Source: Gordonia prachuapensis
Lineage (GTDB): Bacteria; Actinomycetota; Actinomycetes; Mycobacteriales; Mycobacteriaceae
Direction: 5' to 3'
NCBI RefSeq assembly: GCF_036350515.1
Contig: NZ_JAZDUE010000005.1
Span: forward strand, 227,437-291,436
DNA length: 64,000 nucleotides
Positions 47,701 to 54,435 of the stretch are shown one piece after another; positions within the stretch are counted from its first letter, which is position 1; every line of letters starts with the position of its first letter. The notes beneath the pieces are model-generated. The model searched no databases and had not been told where the DNA came from. It saw only the letters and a list, made by a program, of their open reading frames with translations. The translations under genes and the position numbers were made by a program.

Positions 47701-49297
47701 ACCGGATGCGCTCGGCCGGGTAGGCGGGGTCGATCGGGAGATAGGCGGCGCCCACGCGTGCGATCGCCAGCAGGACCACTACCAACTCGACCTGCCGCGG
47801 CAGGCGGATCGCCACCACCGACTCCACACCGACGCCCCTCGACGCCAGAACCGAGGCCAAACGGCTTGCGGCAGAATCGAGTTCCCGATACCCGAGGTAT
47901 CGTTCGCCGGCGGCGACGGCGACACGGCGCCCGGCGAGCGCCGATGCGTCGGCGATCTGAGCGGCGACCGGTCGGAACGCGTGCGCCGGCGCGCCGGCGG
48001 TCGGTGCCGCCATGTGGCGTCCGGGACGATCGAGGCGTCCGATCGGAGTACCCGATCCCTCGAGGAGCGCCTCGAGATAGCCGATGACATGCGAGAGGAG
48101 CTCGGGCCGGCCGTCACGGTACTCCAGCAACAGCCGGATTATCGGCTCGTCCTCGACGAGAAGTGTTGCCGGATAAGTGTTCTCGTCCTCGATGTGCGGA
48201 CGTACCGACCCGCGGGGAAAACTCTCGAACACCACCACCGAGTTGAAGAGCTCACCCATCCCCACCGCGGATTGGATGTCTCCCAGCGCGGTGTGGTGGT
48301 GATCGAACATGGCGAGTTGCTCACGCTGCACCCGAGAGAGCAACTTGCTCACGGGTTCTGACGGGTCGAACGTGACGCGCACGGGGATCGTGTTGATCAG
48401 CATGCCGACCATCTCGTCGACGCCGTCGACACCGGGGGGTCGGCCGGAGACCACTGCGCCGAAGATGACGTCGTCGCTGTCGTTGTGGTCGGCCAGAACG
48501 AGCGCCCAGGCGACCTGGATGACGGTGTTCAGCGTCGATCCGGACTCGCGGGCCAGTCGTCGCAGGTCTGCTGAGCGCTCCGCAGAGAACTGGTGATCCA
48601 CGACACGCGACGGCGACGATCGGTTTGCCCCCGGAAGCGGAGAGACGGTGGGAGCCGGTGTCGGCCCGGATAATCCGTCGAGAGCCAGGGTCCAGGCGGC
48701 TGTGTCGTCGGCGCGGTCGGCATGCCAACGCAGGAATGTGCTGATCGGCCGTGGCGGCGGGAGAATCTCGCCGCGGTATGCGCGTACGATCTCGTCGAGG
48801 ATTCGGTGGATCGACCACCCGTCGACGGCGACATGGTGGGCGACCATCAGTAGGGGATGACCCGCGTCTTGGTCGTCCGCTGCGTCCGACAGCAGGATGA
48901 ACCGAACCGGCGGCGGCGAGGTGAGATCGATCCCGTCGGCGCGCTCATGTGCCCGCAGCGCTTCCAGGTCCGGGAAGTCGTCGCGCCTGACCACCGTCAG
49001 CGGGACATCGACCCGCGAATGCACCCTCGCGACGGGTTGCCCGGAACGGCGCCGGGTGTAGGACGTCCGCAGCGCGGCATGCCGATTCATGACGACGCGG
49101 ACGGCTTCGGTGAGTTGTTCGACATCCGGAACGCCCACGTGCGCAGTCAGATCCAGGTCTGCGAGAATCAGATACGGATCCGTGGCCTCGGGGCCGCGCG
49201 GCACGGTCGAGTGATAGACGATCGCCTCTTGCATCGGCGTGAGTGGCAGGACGTCATCGAGCGCCGGTCCGGTGGCGGACCCGTTCACAGCAGTCAC
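41723..49297 (-). CDS. NRPS-B: C-A-T-C-A-T-E siderophore synthetase
   Basis: A 2524-residue two-module synthetase. Domains are C (~15-430, HHVAVDG at 154-160), A1 (~445-930), T1 (LGGHS), C (HHIAADE), A2, T2 (LGGDS) and E (HHLAVDG; ERHGRD in place of EGHGRE; FNYLGRF). A1 has FIDGTTE (619-625) where most A domains have FDxSxxE, so the usual Asp235 is Ile; its code I-D-T-T-I-S-S-G-D-K resembles the beta-alanine type VDxVISxADK. A2 gives D-F-W-N-V-G-M-V-H-K, one residue from the Thr code DFWNIGMVHK, and the following E domain should yield D-(allo-)Thr. The start overlaps the NRPS-A stop by four bases. Codes were read by manual alignment. Confidence 0.93.
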   Translation of the reverse strand: MTAVNGSATGPALDDVLPLTPMQEAIVYHSTVPRGPEATDPYLILADLDLTAHVGVPDVEQLTEAVRVVMNRHAALRTSYTRRRSGQPVARVHSRVDVPLTVVRRDDFPDLEALRAHERADGIDLTSPPPVRFILLSDAADDQDAGHPLLMVAHHVAVDGWSIHRILDEIVRAYRGEILPPPRPISTFLRWHADRADDTAAWTLALDGLSGPTPAPTVSPLPGANRSSPSRVVDHQFSAERSADLRRLARESGSTLNTVIQVAWALVLADHNDSDDVIFGAVVSGRPPGVDGVDEMVGMLINTIPVRVTFDPSEPVSKLLSRVQREQLAMFDHHHTALGDIQSAVGMGELFNSVVVFESFPRGSVRPHIEDENTYPATLLVEDEPIIRLLLEYRDGRPELLSHVIGYLEALLEGSGTPIGRLDRPGRHMAAPTAGAPAHAFRPVAAQIADASALAGRRVAVAAGERYLGYRELDSAASRLASVLASRGVGVESVVAIRLPRQVELVVVLLAIARVGAAYLPIDPAYPAERIRFMLDDAAPDLVIDTAELPGLLTAAEHTDALDPAPVPPEAAAYLVYTSGSTGTPKGVVGTAGALANRIAWAARQWDGTTALAKSSIAFIDGTTEILGALAAGATVVLADDDTSRDATALARLAVASGTDQVTAVPSLAGAIADSAASLATPLGLRRWIVSGEPLPPSVADRLRADTDEVVNSYGSSEVAGDVATGVITDDVHVGTAVAGCELRVLDRHLRPVPAGVPGELYVAGVQAARGYHGRPDLTVARFVADPTHRGQRMYRSGDRALVDEDGRLRLLGRIDGQVKIRGNRVELGEVEATMLSVDGVAQAAVVAGRDTDGGVRLDAYYTGAVSGSVLSAELAKHLPAYMIPATWTALNVLPQTPGGKLDRRALPAPTVGSARTRRQPATALETHVRDAVVDVLGIDSAGMDDNFFDLGGHSLSATRVLTRLRVATGVNLTVAEVFDHPVLADIATLLDRKGNGTDRPDDLPHRSTSTTNRDEPRPLASRPDPIPLSPAQRRLWFQSGIDDSAYTVPFAVELRATEGSSVDRARLTRSLQGIVRRHEILRTRIVDGAQVVDAPEAADAVDIHERHVASDAVPSTMAELIARPFDLGAESPIRADLLRTSAGAAVLLLTVHHIAADEWSARRLFAELAAGHNGVAVSAPPIQFADHAVWQLNALGDPDDPDSLSHRQLTRWRTTLAGAPDELALPFDRPRGTDRSTVGDEIVVVLSPDRLAALRERARDANATMFMLVHAAVTVALSASGAGDDIVVGSPIAGRTAAAADDLIGMFVNTVALRTDLTGDPTLAEVIRRVRGVDLDAYAHQDVPFDEVVRALAPDRSLGRHPVFQTMVQYRDPIVAPHFDGLAATPLFPRTATAKFDLTFEFVELPDNEGIRLRVEYATELFDRPTVDDMTARVVGALDLLADAPDTRMAHVRLDGTSTPDALVGLPSTRRTGGRTLVEVFTDTAARTPERTAVVTRTGSLTYREIDQRSAELARRLVSDGVTPGDLVALVLDRSADLVVAILATLRAGAAYVPIDPDYPVDRVAMITADAEPTLTVDTTYLTERAPIGADGPRRAATLPRPAPESPAYVIFTSGSTGRPKGVTVSHANVVALLDATSDLFDVGPDDVWMLFHSYAFDFSVWELWGPLSTGGSIVVPDRATTRSPQDLGALIETERVSVLNQTPSAFFALDAADDPASSAFDLSCLRYVVFGGEALDIPRLSGFLDRHPHVRAVNMYGITEITVHASHLAIDTSEVATAAGSDVGRLLPGFDGRLLDQYLRPVPTGVAGELYLAGPQVTSGYLRRPGLTSTRFVADPAHVGATMYRTGDLFRYDRDGRLYYVGRSDTQVKIRGFRIELGEIRSATAAVDGVNDVAVITRPGPAGGDRILAYVVADVDPSTVRAALAERLPEHMVPAAVIPLDRIPLTVNGKTDVAALPEPDAHREPHGRRPTNDIESVLADVFADSLGIGRDSDGLPDLGIDDDFFELGGDSIISTTMVNRARRRGVHLTPRDVFTHRTIAGLADVAEWIDTNPTSAIGGEVSSTSGTSGSTAIPLLPIVHRLREFGGRIDRFNQSVVVDTPAEADRESLVVILQALLDCHEALRMSLDVVAGVVWSLRTQPPGSVHADEVLTVVPVGADDDLDRVVASESDRGAARLSPTEGRMVSATFLQPPSGTGRLILVIHHLAVDGVSRRIILDDLAAFHADVVAGNAPTPLTGGTTMSEFATAASARAADPDLLGEVEHWATVLAPDGDLVPGQTPVGGRVGDQAHHTVTIGPDVTGVLLTAIPARLRVGVTAILLGALRIAATKVLDTRDLIVDTERHGRDTDLAGFDGVDLAHTVGWLTTVAPMRLPATEDITDAITSADRLWNEMPSAGAGFGILRHLNAQLSAAVATTARPGVLFNYLGRFPVGGGVAWQPSAESVSLDAAPDADLGCGYPLEIDVVCRDEVDGPVLAATFTHLPDQLTAQTVAALAAEWRITLETLTAPDVSTVPTEIGVRT

Positions 49298-52200
49298 AAC
49301 AGGTTCCCGTCCATCAGATCGTCGAGTTCATCGGCACCGACCCCGGCCGTTGTGGTTGCGGTGTCATCGGATGTCCCAAAGCTGTTGTCGCGCTGCTCGG
49401 ATGCTGAATCGACCGTTCGGGCGACTTTTGCGAGGGCGGCCACGGTCGGTCGGTCGAACACGTCGAGTGCGGTGATTTCGAAGCCGGCGCGTGCGGCTGC
49501 CGTCACCACCCGCACCGCGCGGATACTGTCACCACCGAGCAGAAAGAAGTCGGCTTCCGCACCGACCCGCGGGACATCGAGGACCGACGCGAAGATATCG
49601 GCGAATGCATGCTCCGCCTGCGTCTCGGGCGCGCGCGTGCGTTCGGCGATAGCCGCGAAATCCGGTGCGGGCAACGCACGACGGTCGATCTTGCCGTTCG
49701 GTGTGAGCGGGAACTGATCGATCGGCAGAATCGCCGTCGGCAGCATGTAGTCGGGTAGTCGCGAGATCAGATGGGCACGGAGCTCGGCGTCGTTCACCCC
49801 TCCCGGAGCGGGGATCACATACGCGACGAGGCGCCCGCCCGAAGTTGCGGCCACAGCTCTGTCGACCGAGTGGTGTTCGGCCAGAGTGGACTCGATGTCA
49901 CCGAGTTCGATGCGGAACCCCCGGACCTTCACCTGGTGGTCGATGCGTCCGAGACACTCGAGCGAGTCGTCGGCGCGGGTGCGCGCCAGGTCGCCGGTCC
50001 GGTACATGCGCGCGCCGGGCGCACCGAAGGGGTCGGCCACGAATCGTTCGGAGGTCAGCGCGCCGCGAGCGTGATATCCCCTGGCCAATCCGTCGCCGGA
50101 CAGATACAGCTCACCCACCCGTCCATCCGGCACCGGGTGCAGGGTGGTGTCGAGAATCCGCACCCCGGTGTTGTCGATCGGCGTGCCGATCGTGACGGGC
50201 TCGTTCTGCTGCACCACGGAGGTGGTCGACCAGATCGTGGTCTCGGTGGGGCCGTACATGTTTCGGGTACTGCGTGCGGCACCGGCGAGCCCGGAGGCGA
50301 CCTCGGTCGGCAGTTGCTCGCCACCGACGAGGACCGAGACCGACCCGAGGGCGTCGGCATGTCCGGCGTCGAGAAACGCCGACCACAACGACGGTGTGGC
50401 CTGGACGTGATCGATGTCGTGGGTCGTGATGAGGGCGGCGAGTCTGGCGGGGTCGTGCACGTCGTCGGTGGAGGCGATCACCACGGACATCCCGGCGGCG
50501 AGGGGAACGAGGACCTCGAGGATCGAGATGTCGAACGAGATCGTCGTCACGGCCAGGATCTTCTGTTCGGCACGGAATTCGAGCTGATCGATCATCGCAT
50601 CGGCGAAGTTGGTCAGAGCGCGATGGCTGACGACCACACCCTTCGGCTTACCCGTCGAGCCCGACGTGTAGATGACATAGGCCGGCGTGTCGGCCCGGGG
50701 TGCGCGGGTCGGGTGTCCGGAACCCGCGCGCAGTGACAGCACATGGGGCCCGTCATCGCCGGGTTCGATCATCGCGACCGGACGGGCGTCGGCAAGAGTG
50801 GCCTCGATCCGGTCGGTCGGGAAGCCGGGGTCGAGCGGAAGGAACGCCGCGCCGCGGCGGAGCACCGCCAGCAGGGCCACCACCAGGTCGGCGCCGCGGG
50901 GCAGTCGCACCGCGACGATGTCCTCGGCACCGCAACCGGTGAGTTCGTCGGCGAGCCGATCCGCCTGTCGGTTGAGCTCGGCGTAGTCCAGGGTGCCGTC
51001 CCCGGTGACGATGGCGATGGATGCGTCGCGCCGCGCCGTGAGTCGTTCGGCGACCGAACAGGTGTCGGCTCGCACTCGGGTACGGGCGTCGGCGGCTCGG
51101 ATGGCCTCGACTGTCTCCAACAATTCCGGGTCGATGCCGATACCGCCGACCGGCTGGTCGGAGTGGGCCAGCGCCGTCGCGACGAACGACCGGAGGTGCT
51201 CGGCGATCTCCTCGAGCCGTGTGTGGGGGTAGAGATCCGCATCTCCGTCGAGTAATAGTTCGAGGTCACCGTCGGGGAGGCCGAGTGCGGTGATCGAGAG
51301 ATCGACGACGGGCCCGCGGGCGAGCGAGGTGATGTGTGCCGACACCTCCCCGAATCCGATGGTGGTGCCGAACGGCTTGACGTTGATGGTGGGACCGACC
51401 ACGCCGTCCACGCCGTGGCGCCGCGCGGCGCGCACGATCTCCTCGCCCCGGTGGCGGGAGTGCGGCGCGATCGTCCTCAGACGTGCGCCGGCTCGTTCGG
51501 TGATGTCGTCGAGACAGTCGCCCGGCGCGACCGCGATACGAAGCGGTAGCACGTTGACGGTTGTGCAGGGCACGTTGGCGGCGGGGGAGCCGAGCCGGTT
51601 CATCATCGGGAAGCCGAGCACGACGTCGCGGGTGTCGGCGTATCGGCCACAGAACGCCGCGATGGCCGAGACCACCCGAGCCGGGGTGGCGGTGGAGTTT
51701 CCGGCACCGGCCACCGTGACACGCGCGGTGTGGACGGCTGCGGCGATGCGGTGGCTGCGGGGGCGATCGGACAGGGTCAGCGGCCCGCTCACGCCGGCGA
51801 CTTCGTCGTCCCAGAACTCGTGGTCGGTACCACGTGGCGCATCGTGATCGGCCGGCAGATCGGTGACCGACCGCAGTCGACGGTCGTCGGTGGGATCGGC
51901 GTACAAGGCGCCGATGCGACGATCGAGCAGACCGAGACCGTAGGCGTCGAGCACGATGTGATGAGCGATGACCAGCAGACTCGTGCGGTCACCCGCGGTC
52001 AGGACGGTGACTCGAGCACACGGACCCACGGTGGGGTCGATCGCGACGCTGACAGCTTGAGCTGCGTGCTGGTCGATGGCCGCGGATTCTGCCCCGAGGT
52101 CGACGTGGGTGACCGGGATCTGCGCGCCGGCGTCGACTGCCACATCGCCGTCGGGGAGCGGGCGAAAGACCGACCGCAGGCCGTCGGCCTCGGCCACGGC

Positions 52201-52377
52201 CGAACGAGCAGCGGCGAGAAGTCGATCCACATCCGGGCGATCGTCGAAGTCCAGCAGCTGACCTACGGTGAACACAGACGACGGCGGCGTCACCGATTGC
52301 GCGGACCACAATCCGCGTTGCGCCGCTGACGCGCGCATCATCGTCTCGGTCCCGCGGGTCGGTGAGTTCTCCCGCAT
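49294..52377 (-). CDS. NRPS-A: C-A-T, glycine-activating first module
   Basis: A 1027-residue single module. The C domain (~15-440) resembles the EntF starter type; its motif is HHIVLDA, with Ala in place of Gly. It is expected to join DHB from the aryl carrier protein to the first amino acid. The A domain (~460-935) has YTSGSTGKPKG and the pocket code D-I-L-Q-L-G-M-I-W-K, the glycine code seen in DhbF. The T domain has LGGDS, followed by an Asp/Thr-rich tail. ATG 52377 is the first start after the iron box. The MM pair 12-13 codons in (about 52341) is an alternative start. It is the first gene of a four-gene operon running about 25 kb to the exporter. Confidence 0.92.
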   Translation of the reverse strand: MRENSPTRGTETMMRASAAQRGLWSAQSVTPPSSVFTVGQLLDFDDRPDVDRLLAAARSAVAEADGLRSVFRPLPDGDVAVDAGAQIPVTHVDLGAESAAIDQHAAQAVSVAIDPTVGPCARVTVLTAGDRTSLLVIAHHIVLDAYGLGLLDRRIGALYADPTDDRRLRSVTDLPADHDAPRGTDHEFWDDEVAGVSGPLTLSDRPRSHRIAAAVHTARVTVAGAGNSTATPARVVSAIAAFCGRYADTRDVVLGFPMMNRLGSPAANVPCTTVNVLPLRIAVAPGDCLDDITERAGARLRTIAPHSRHRGEEIVRAARRHGVDGVVGPTINVKPFGTTIGFGEVSAHITSLARGPVVDLSITALGLPDGDLELLLDGDADLYPHTRLEEIAEHLRSFVATALAHSDQPVGGIGIDPELLETVEAIRAADARTRVRADTCSVAERLTARRDASIAIVTGDGTLDYAELNRQADRLADELTGCGAEDIVAVRLPRGADLVVALLAVLRRGAAFLPLDPGFPTDRIEATLADARPVAMIEPGDDGPHVLSLRAGSGHPTRAPRADTPAYVIYTSGSTGKPKGVVVSHRALTNFADAMIDQLEFRAEQKILAVTTISFDISILEVLVPLAAGMSVVIASTDDVHDPARLAALITTHDIDHVQATPSLWSAFLDAGHADALGSVSVLVGGEQLPTEVASGLAGAARSTRNMYGPTETTIWSTTSVVQQNEPVTIGTPIDNTGVRILDTTLHPVPDGRVGELYLSGDGLARGYHARGALTSERFVADPFGAPGARMYRTGDLARTRADDSLECLGRIDHQVKVRGFRIELGDIESTLAEHHSVDRAVAATSGGRLVAYVIPAPGGVNDAELRAHLISRLPDYMLPTAILPIDQFPLTPNGKIDRRALPAPDFAAIAERTRAPETQAEHAFADIFASVLDVPRVGAEADFFLLGGDSIRAVRVVTAAARAGFEITALDVFDRPTVAALAKVARTVDSASEQRDNSFGTSDDTATTTAGVGADELDDLMDGNLL

Positions 52378-52404
52378 ACGGATTCACAAGGGGCGATGAG
52401 CACA

Positions 52405-52423
52405 ATAGCTTAGCCTACCCAAC
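52405..52423 (-). promoter_or_regulatory. IdeR/DtxR iron box, NRPS operon promoter
   Basis: Read on the minus strand, GTTGGGTAGGCTAAGCTAT matches 14 of 19 consensus positions, with a perfect TAGGCTAA core. The core contains TAGGCT and TAAGCT, either usable as a -10 for NRPS-A, whose start codon lies 28 bases downstream. Fe-IdeR should repress here. Confidence 0.7.
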
Positions 52424-52493
52424 CTTTGTGGACCGATCGACGCGGCCTTCCCGACCACGCGAACGGCGGGCGTGTTGCCGGCCCCGAGGCAAC

Positions 52494-52512
52494 CAAGGTT
52501 AGGCTAATCAAC
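52494..52512 (+). promoter_or_regulatory. IdeR/DtxR iron box, ArCP-halogenase operon promoter
   Basis: CAAGGTTAGGCTAATCAAC matches 14 of 19 consensus positions, with the same perfect TAGGCTAA core in plus orientation. TAGGCT (52500-52505) could be the -10, with a TTGCCG (52475-52480) 19 bases upstream as a poor -35. This leaves a leader of about 100 bases before the carrier-protein gene. Confidence 0.7.
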
Positions 52513-52611
52513 ATGGCCGCGACATGGCGCGTGCGCCTGCGCGGAGCGGCGCTGCTCGGACAGTAGTTGAGGCCATCACGACACCGATGGCGGAAGTGAG
52601 GAGATCATCGC

Positions 52612-52884
52612 ATGGCGACCACCAGTTCCACCCTCACGAGGGAACAGATCATCGCGGACATCGCAGACATCCTGCAGGTGCCGGCCGACGAGATCAGTGA
52701 CGACACCAACGTCCTCGACGTCGGATTGGATTCGGTCCGGCTGATGTCGCTGATCGAGCGTTGGCGGGCCGCGGGCGCCGTGAAGGCGGACCTCGTGGCT
52801 CTGGCCTCGGACCCGGTGGTCGGAGCGTGGGTCCGCGAGCTGACGACAGAAGATCCCGAGTCTGGCGAGGAGGCCGTTCGATGA
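52612..52884 (+). CDS. Stand-alone aryl carrier protein (ArCP)
   Basis: A 90-residue carrier protein. The phosphopantetheine site is VGLDSVRLM, with Ser at about residue 44, and the motif form (LDS rather than GGH/DS) is that of the EntB/DhbB carrier domain. TREQIIADIADILQVPADEISDDTNVLDVGLDS aligns with those C-terminal domains. It supplies the part missing from the isochorismatase at 24968, so DHB-AMP from DhbE is probably loaded here and offered to the starter C domains. Its stop overlaps the halogenase start by four bases, which suggests the two proteins act together. ATG 52612 has a GTGAGGAG stretch about 9 bases upstream. Confidence 0.92.
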   Translation: MATTSSTLTREQIIADIADILQVPADEISDDTNVLDVGLDSVRLMSLIERWRAAGAVKADLVALASDPVVGAWVRELTTEDPESGEEAVR

Positions 52885-54389
52885 ATTCTGCCCCGATCGA
52901 GCACGTGGATGTCGTCGTCGTCGGCGGCGGACCCGGCGGGTCCACCGTGGCCACGCTCCTGGCCAAGAGCGGCCATCGGGTCGTCCAGCTCGAAAAGGAG
53001 ACCTTCCCGCGGTACCAGATCGGGGAGTCGCTGCTGCCGTCGACGATCCACGGCGTGTGTCGCCTGCTCGGTGTGGATAAGAAGATCAAGGACGCCGGGT
53101 TCATGCCGAAACGCGGCGGCAGTTTCCGATGGGGCAAGAACCCGGTCCCGTGGAACTTCTTGTTCGCCATCTCCCCGGAGTTCGCGGGTGATGGTTCCTA
53201 CGCGTATCAGGTCGAACGAATGAAGTTCGACCAGATCCTGCTCGAGCACTCGGCGGAGTCGGGCGTTGACGTCCGGCAGAACTGCCGCGTTAACGGAACC
53301 GAGCAGGACGAGCACGGGCGCGTCGTCGGAGTGCGTTACGTGGACGCCGACCGCACGGAGCACCACGTGCGGGCCACTTTCGTGGTGGACGCCTCGGGCA
53401 ACACGACGCGTCTGTCGAAACATGCTGGGGGAGAACGGGTGTACTCGGACTTCTTTCAGAATGTCGCCATCTTCGGGTACTTCGAGGGCGGCAAGCGACT
53501 GCCGGCCCCGGACTCCGGGAACATCTTGTGCGCGGCGTTCGACGAAGGCTGGATCTGGTACATCCCACTGACCGATGAACTCACCAGCGTCGGCGCGGTC
53601 ATCTCGAAGTCCAAGGCCGATCGCCTCGATGCGCAGGAGTCGACGCTGCGTGGCTACATCGATCGCTGCGCCATCGTCAAGGACATGCTCTCCGACGCGA
53701 CTCGGGTGACCGAGGGCACCTACGGCGAGATCCGTCTCCGCAAGGACTACTCGTATGCCAACACCAAGTTCTGGGGCAACGGGATGGTGCTCGTCGGCGA
53801 CGCCGCCTGCTTCATCGATCCGGTGTTCTCCACCGGTGTCCACCTCGCGACCTATTCGGGTGTCCTCGCCGCGAGATCGATCAACAGCGTGCTGTCGGGG
53901 GCGATGACCGAGGAACGTGCCTTCGACGAGTTCGAGGGCCGTTACCGACGCGAGTACGCGGTGTTCTACGAGTTCCTTTCGGCCTTCTACGACATGGAGC
54001 AGTCCGAGGACTCGTACTTCTGGAAGGCCCGACGGGTCACCAATCTGGACCGGACCGACCTCGCTGCGTTCGTCTCACTCGTCGCCGGTGGCTACTCCGG
54101 TGAGAACGCACTCACCGATGCCGATCAGGTCGTCGAGAAATTCACCGCGTCGACCAAGGCCTTGACCGAGGCGACCGACAGGACCGGTGGCATGGACACC
54201 GATTCGGGCCAGCGGATGGGACACATGTTCAGCGCGCCGGTGGTCCGTGACGTGATGGAGGAGATGAACGCACTTCAGGCGCGCGCGGCAACAGGGTCGA
54301 ACGGTGTGGAGCCGCCACTGCTCGAAGGCGGTCTGGTGCCTTCTTTGGACGGATTGGCGTGGACCGAACCCGCATCCGTGACCGCATGA
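52881..54389 (+). CDS. Flavin-dependent halogenase, probably acting on carrier-bound aryl substrate
   Basis: A 502-residue FAD enzyme. The FAD site is VVGGGPGGST (13-22), and FPRYQIGESLLPS (42-54) is a halogenase-family signature. Lys77 in KRGGSFRWG aligns with the Lys that forms the chloramine-like intermediate, and WIWYIP (224-229) is the WxWxIP halogenase motif. Length and lack of an extended C-terminal lid resemble halogenases of carrier-bound substrates (PltA/CndH type) more than free-tryptophan enzymes. Direct coupling to the ArCP suggests DHB-S-ArCP as substrate. The product would be a chloro- or bromo-catechol; this is an inference. A flavin reductase is needed, and the SIP-type protein at 58405 is not an obvious one. 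Confidence 0.88.
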   Translation: MNSAPIEHVDVVVVGGGPGGSTVATLLAKSGHRVVQLEKETFPRYQIGESLLPSTIHGVCRLLGVDKKIKDAGFMPKRGGSFRWGKNPVPWNFLFAISPEFAGDGSYAYQVERMKFDQILLEHSAESGVDVRQNCRVNGTEQDEHGRVVGVRYVDADRTEHHVRATFVVDASGNTTRLSKHAGGERVYSDFFQNVAIFGYFEGGKRLPAPDSGNILCAAFDEGWIWYIPLTDELTSVGAVISKSKADRLDAQESTLRGYIDRCAIVKDMLSDATRVTEGTYGEIRLRKDYSYANTKFWGNGMVLVGDAACFIDPVFSTGVHLATYSGVLAARSINSVLSGAMTEERAFDEFEGRYRREYAVFYEFLSAFYDMEQSEDSYFWKARRVTNLDRTDLAAFVSLVAGGYSGENALTDADQVVEKFTASTKALTEATDRTGGMDTDSGQRMGHMFSAPVVRDVMEEMNALQARAATGSNGVEPPLLEGGLVPSLDGLAWTEPASVTA

Positions 54390-54435
54390 CACCGGCTCTC
54401 CACGGCCGGGTGGCCGTGGAAGTGCACACCGCGCA

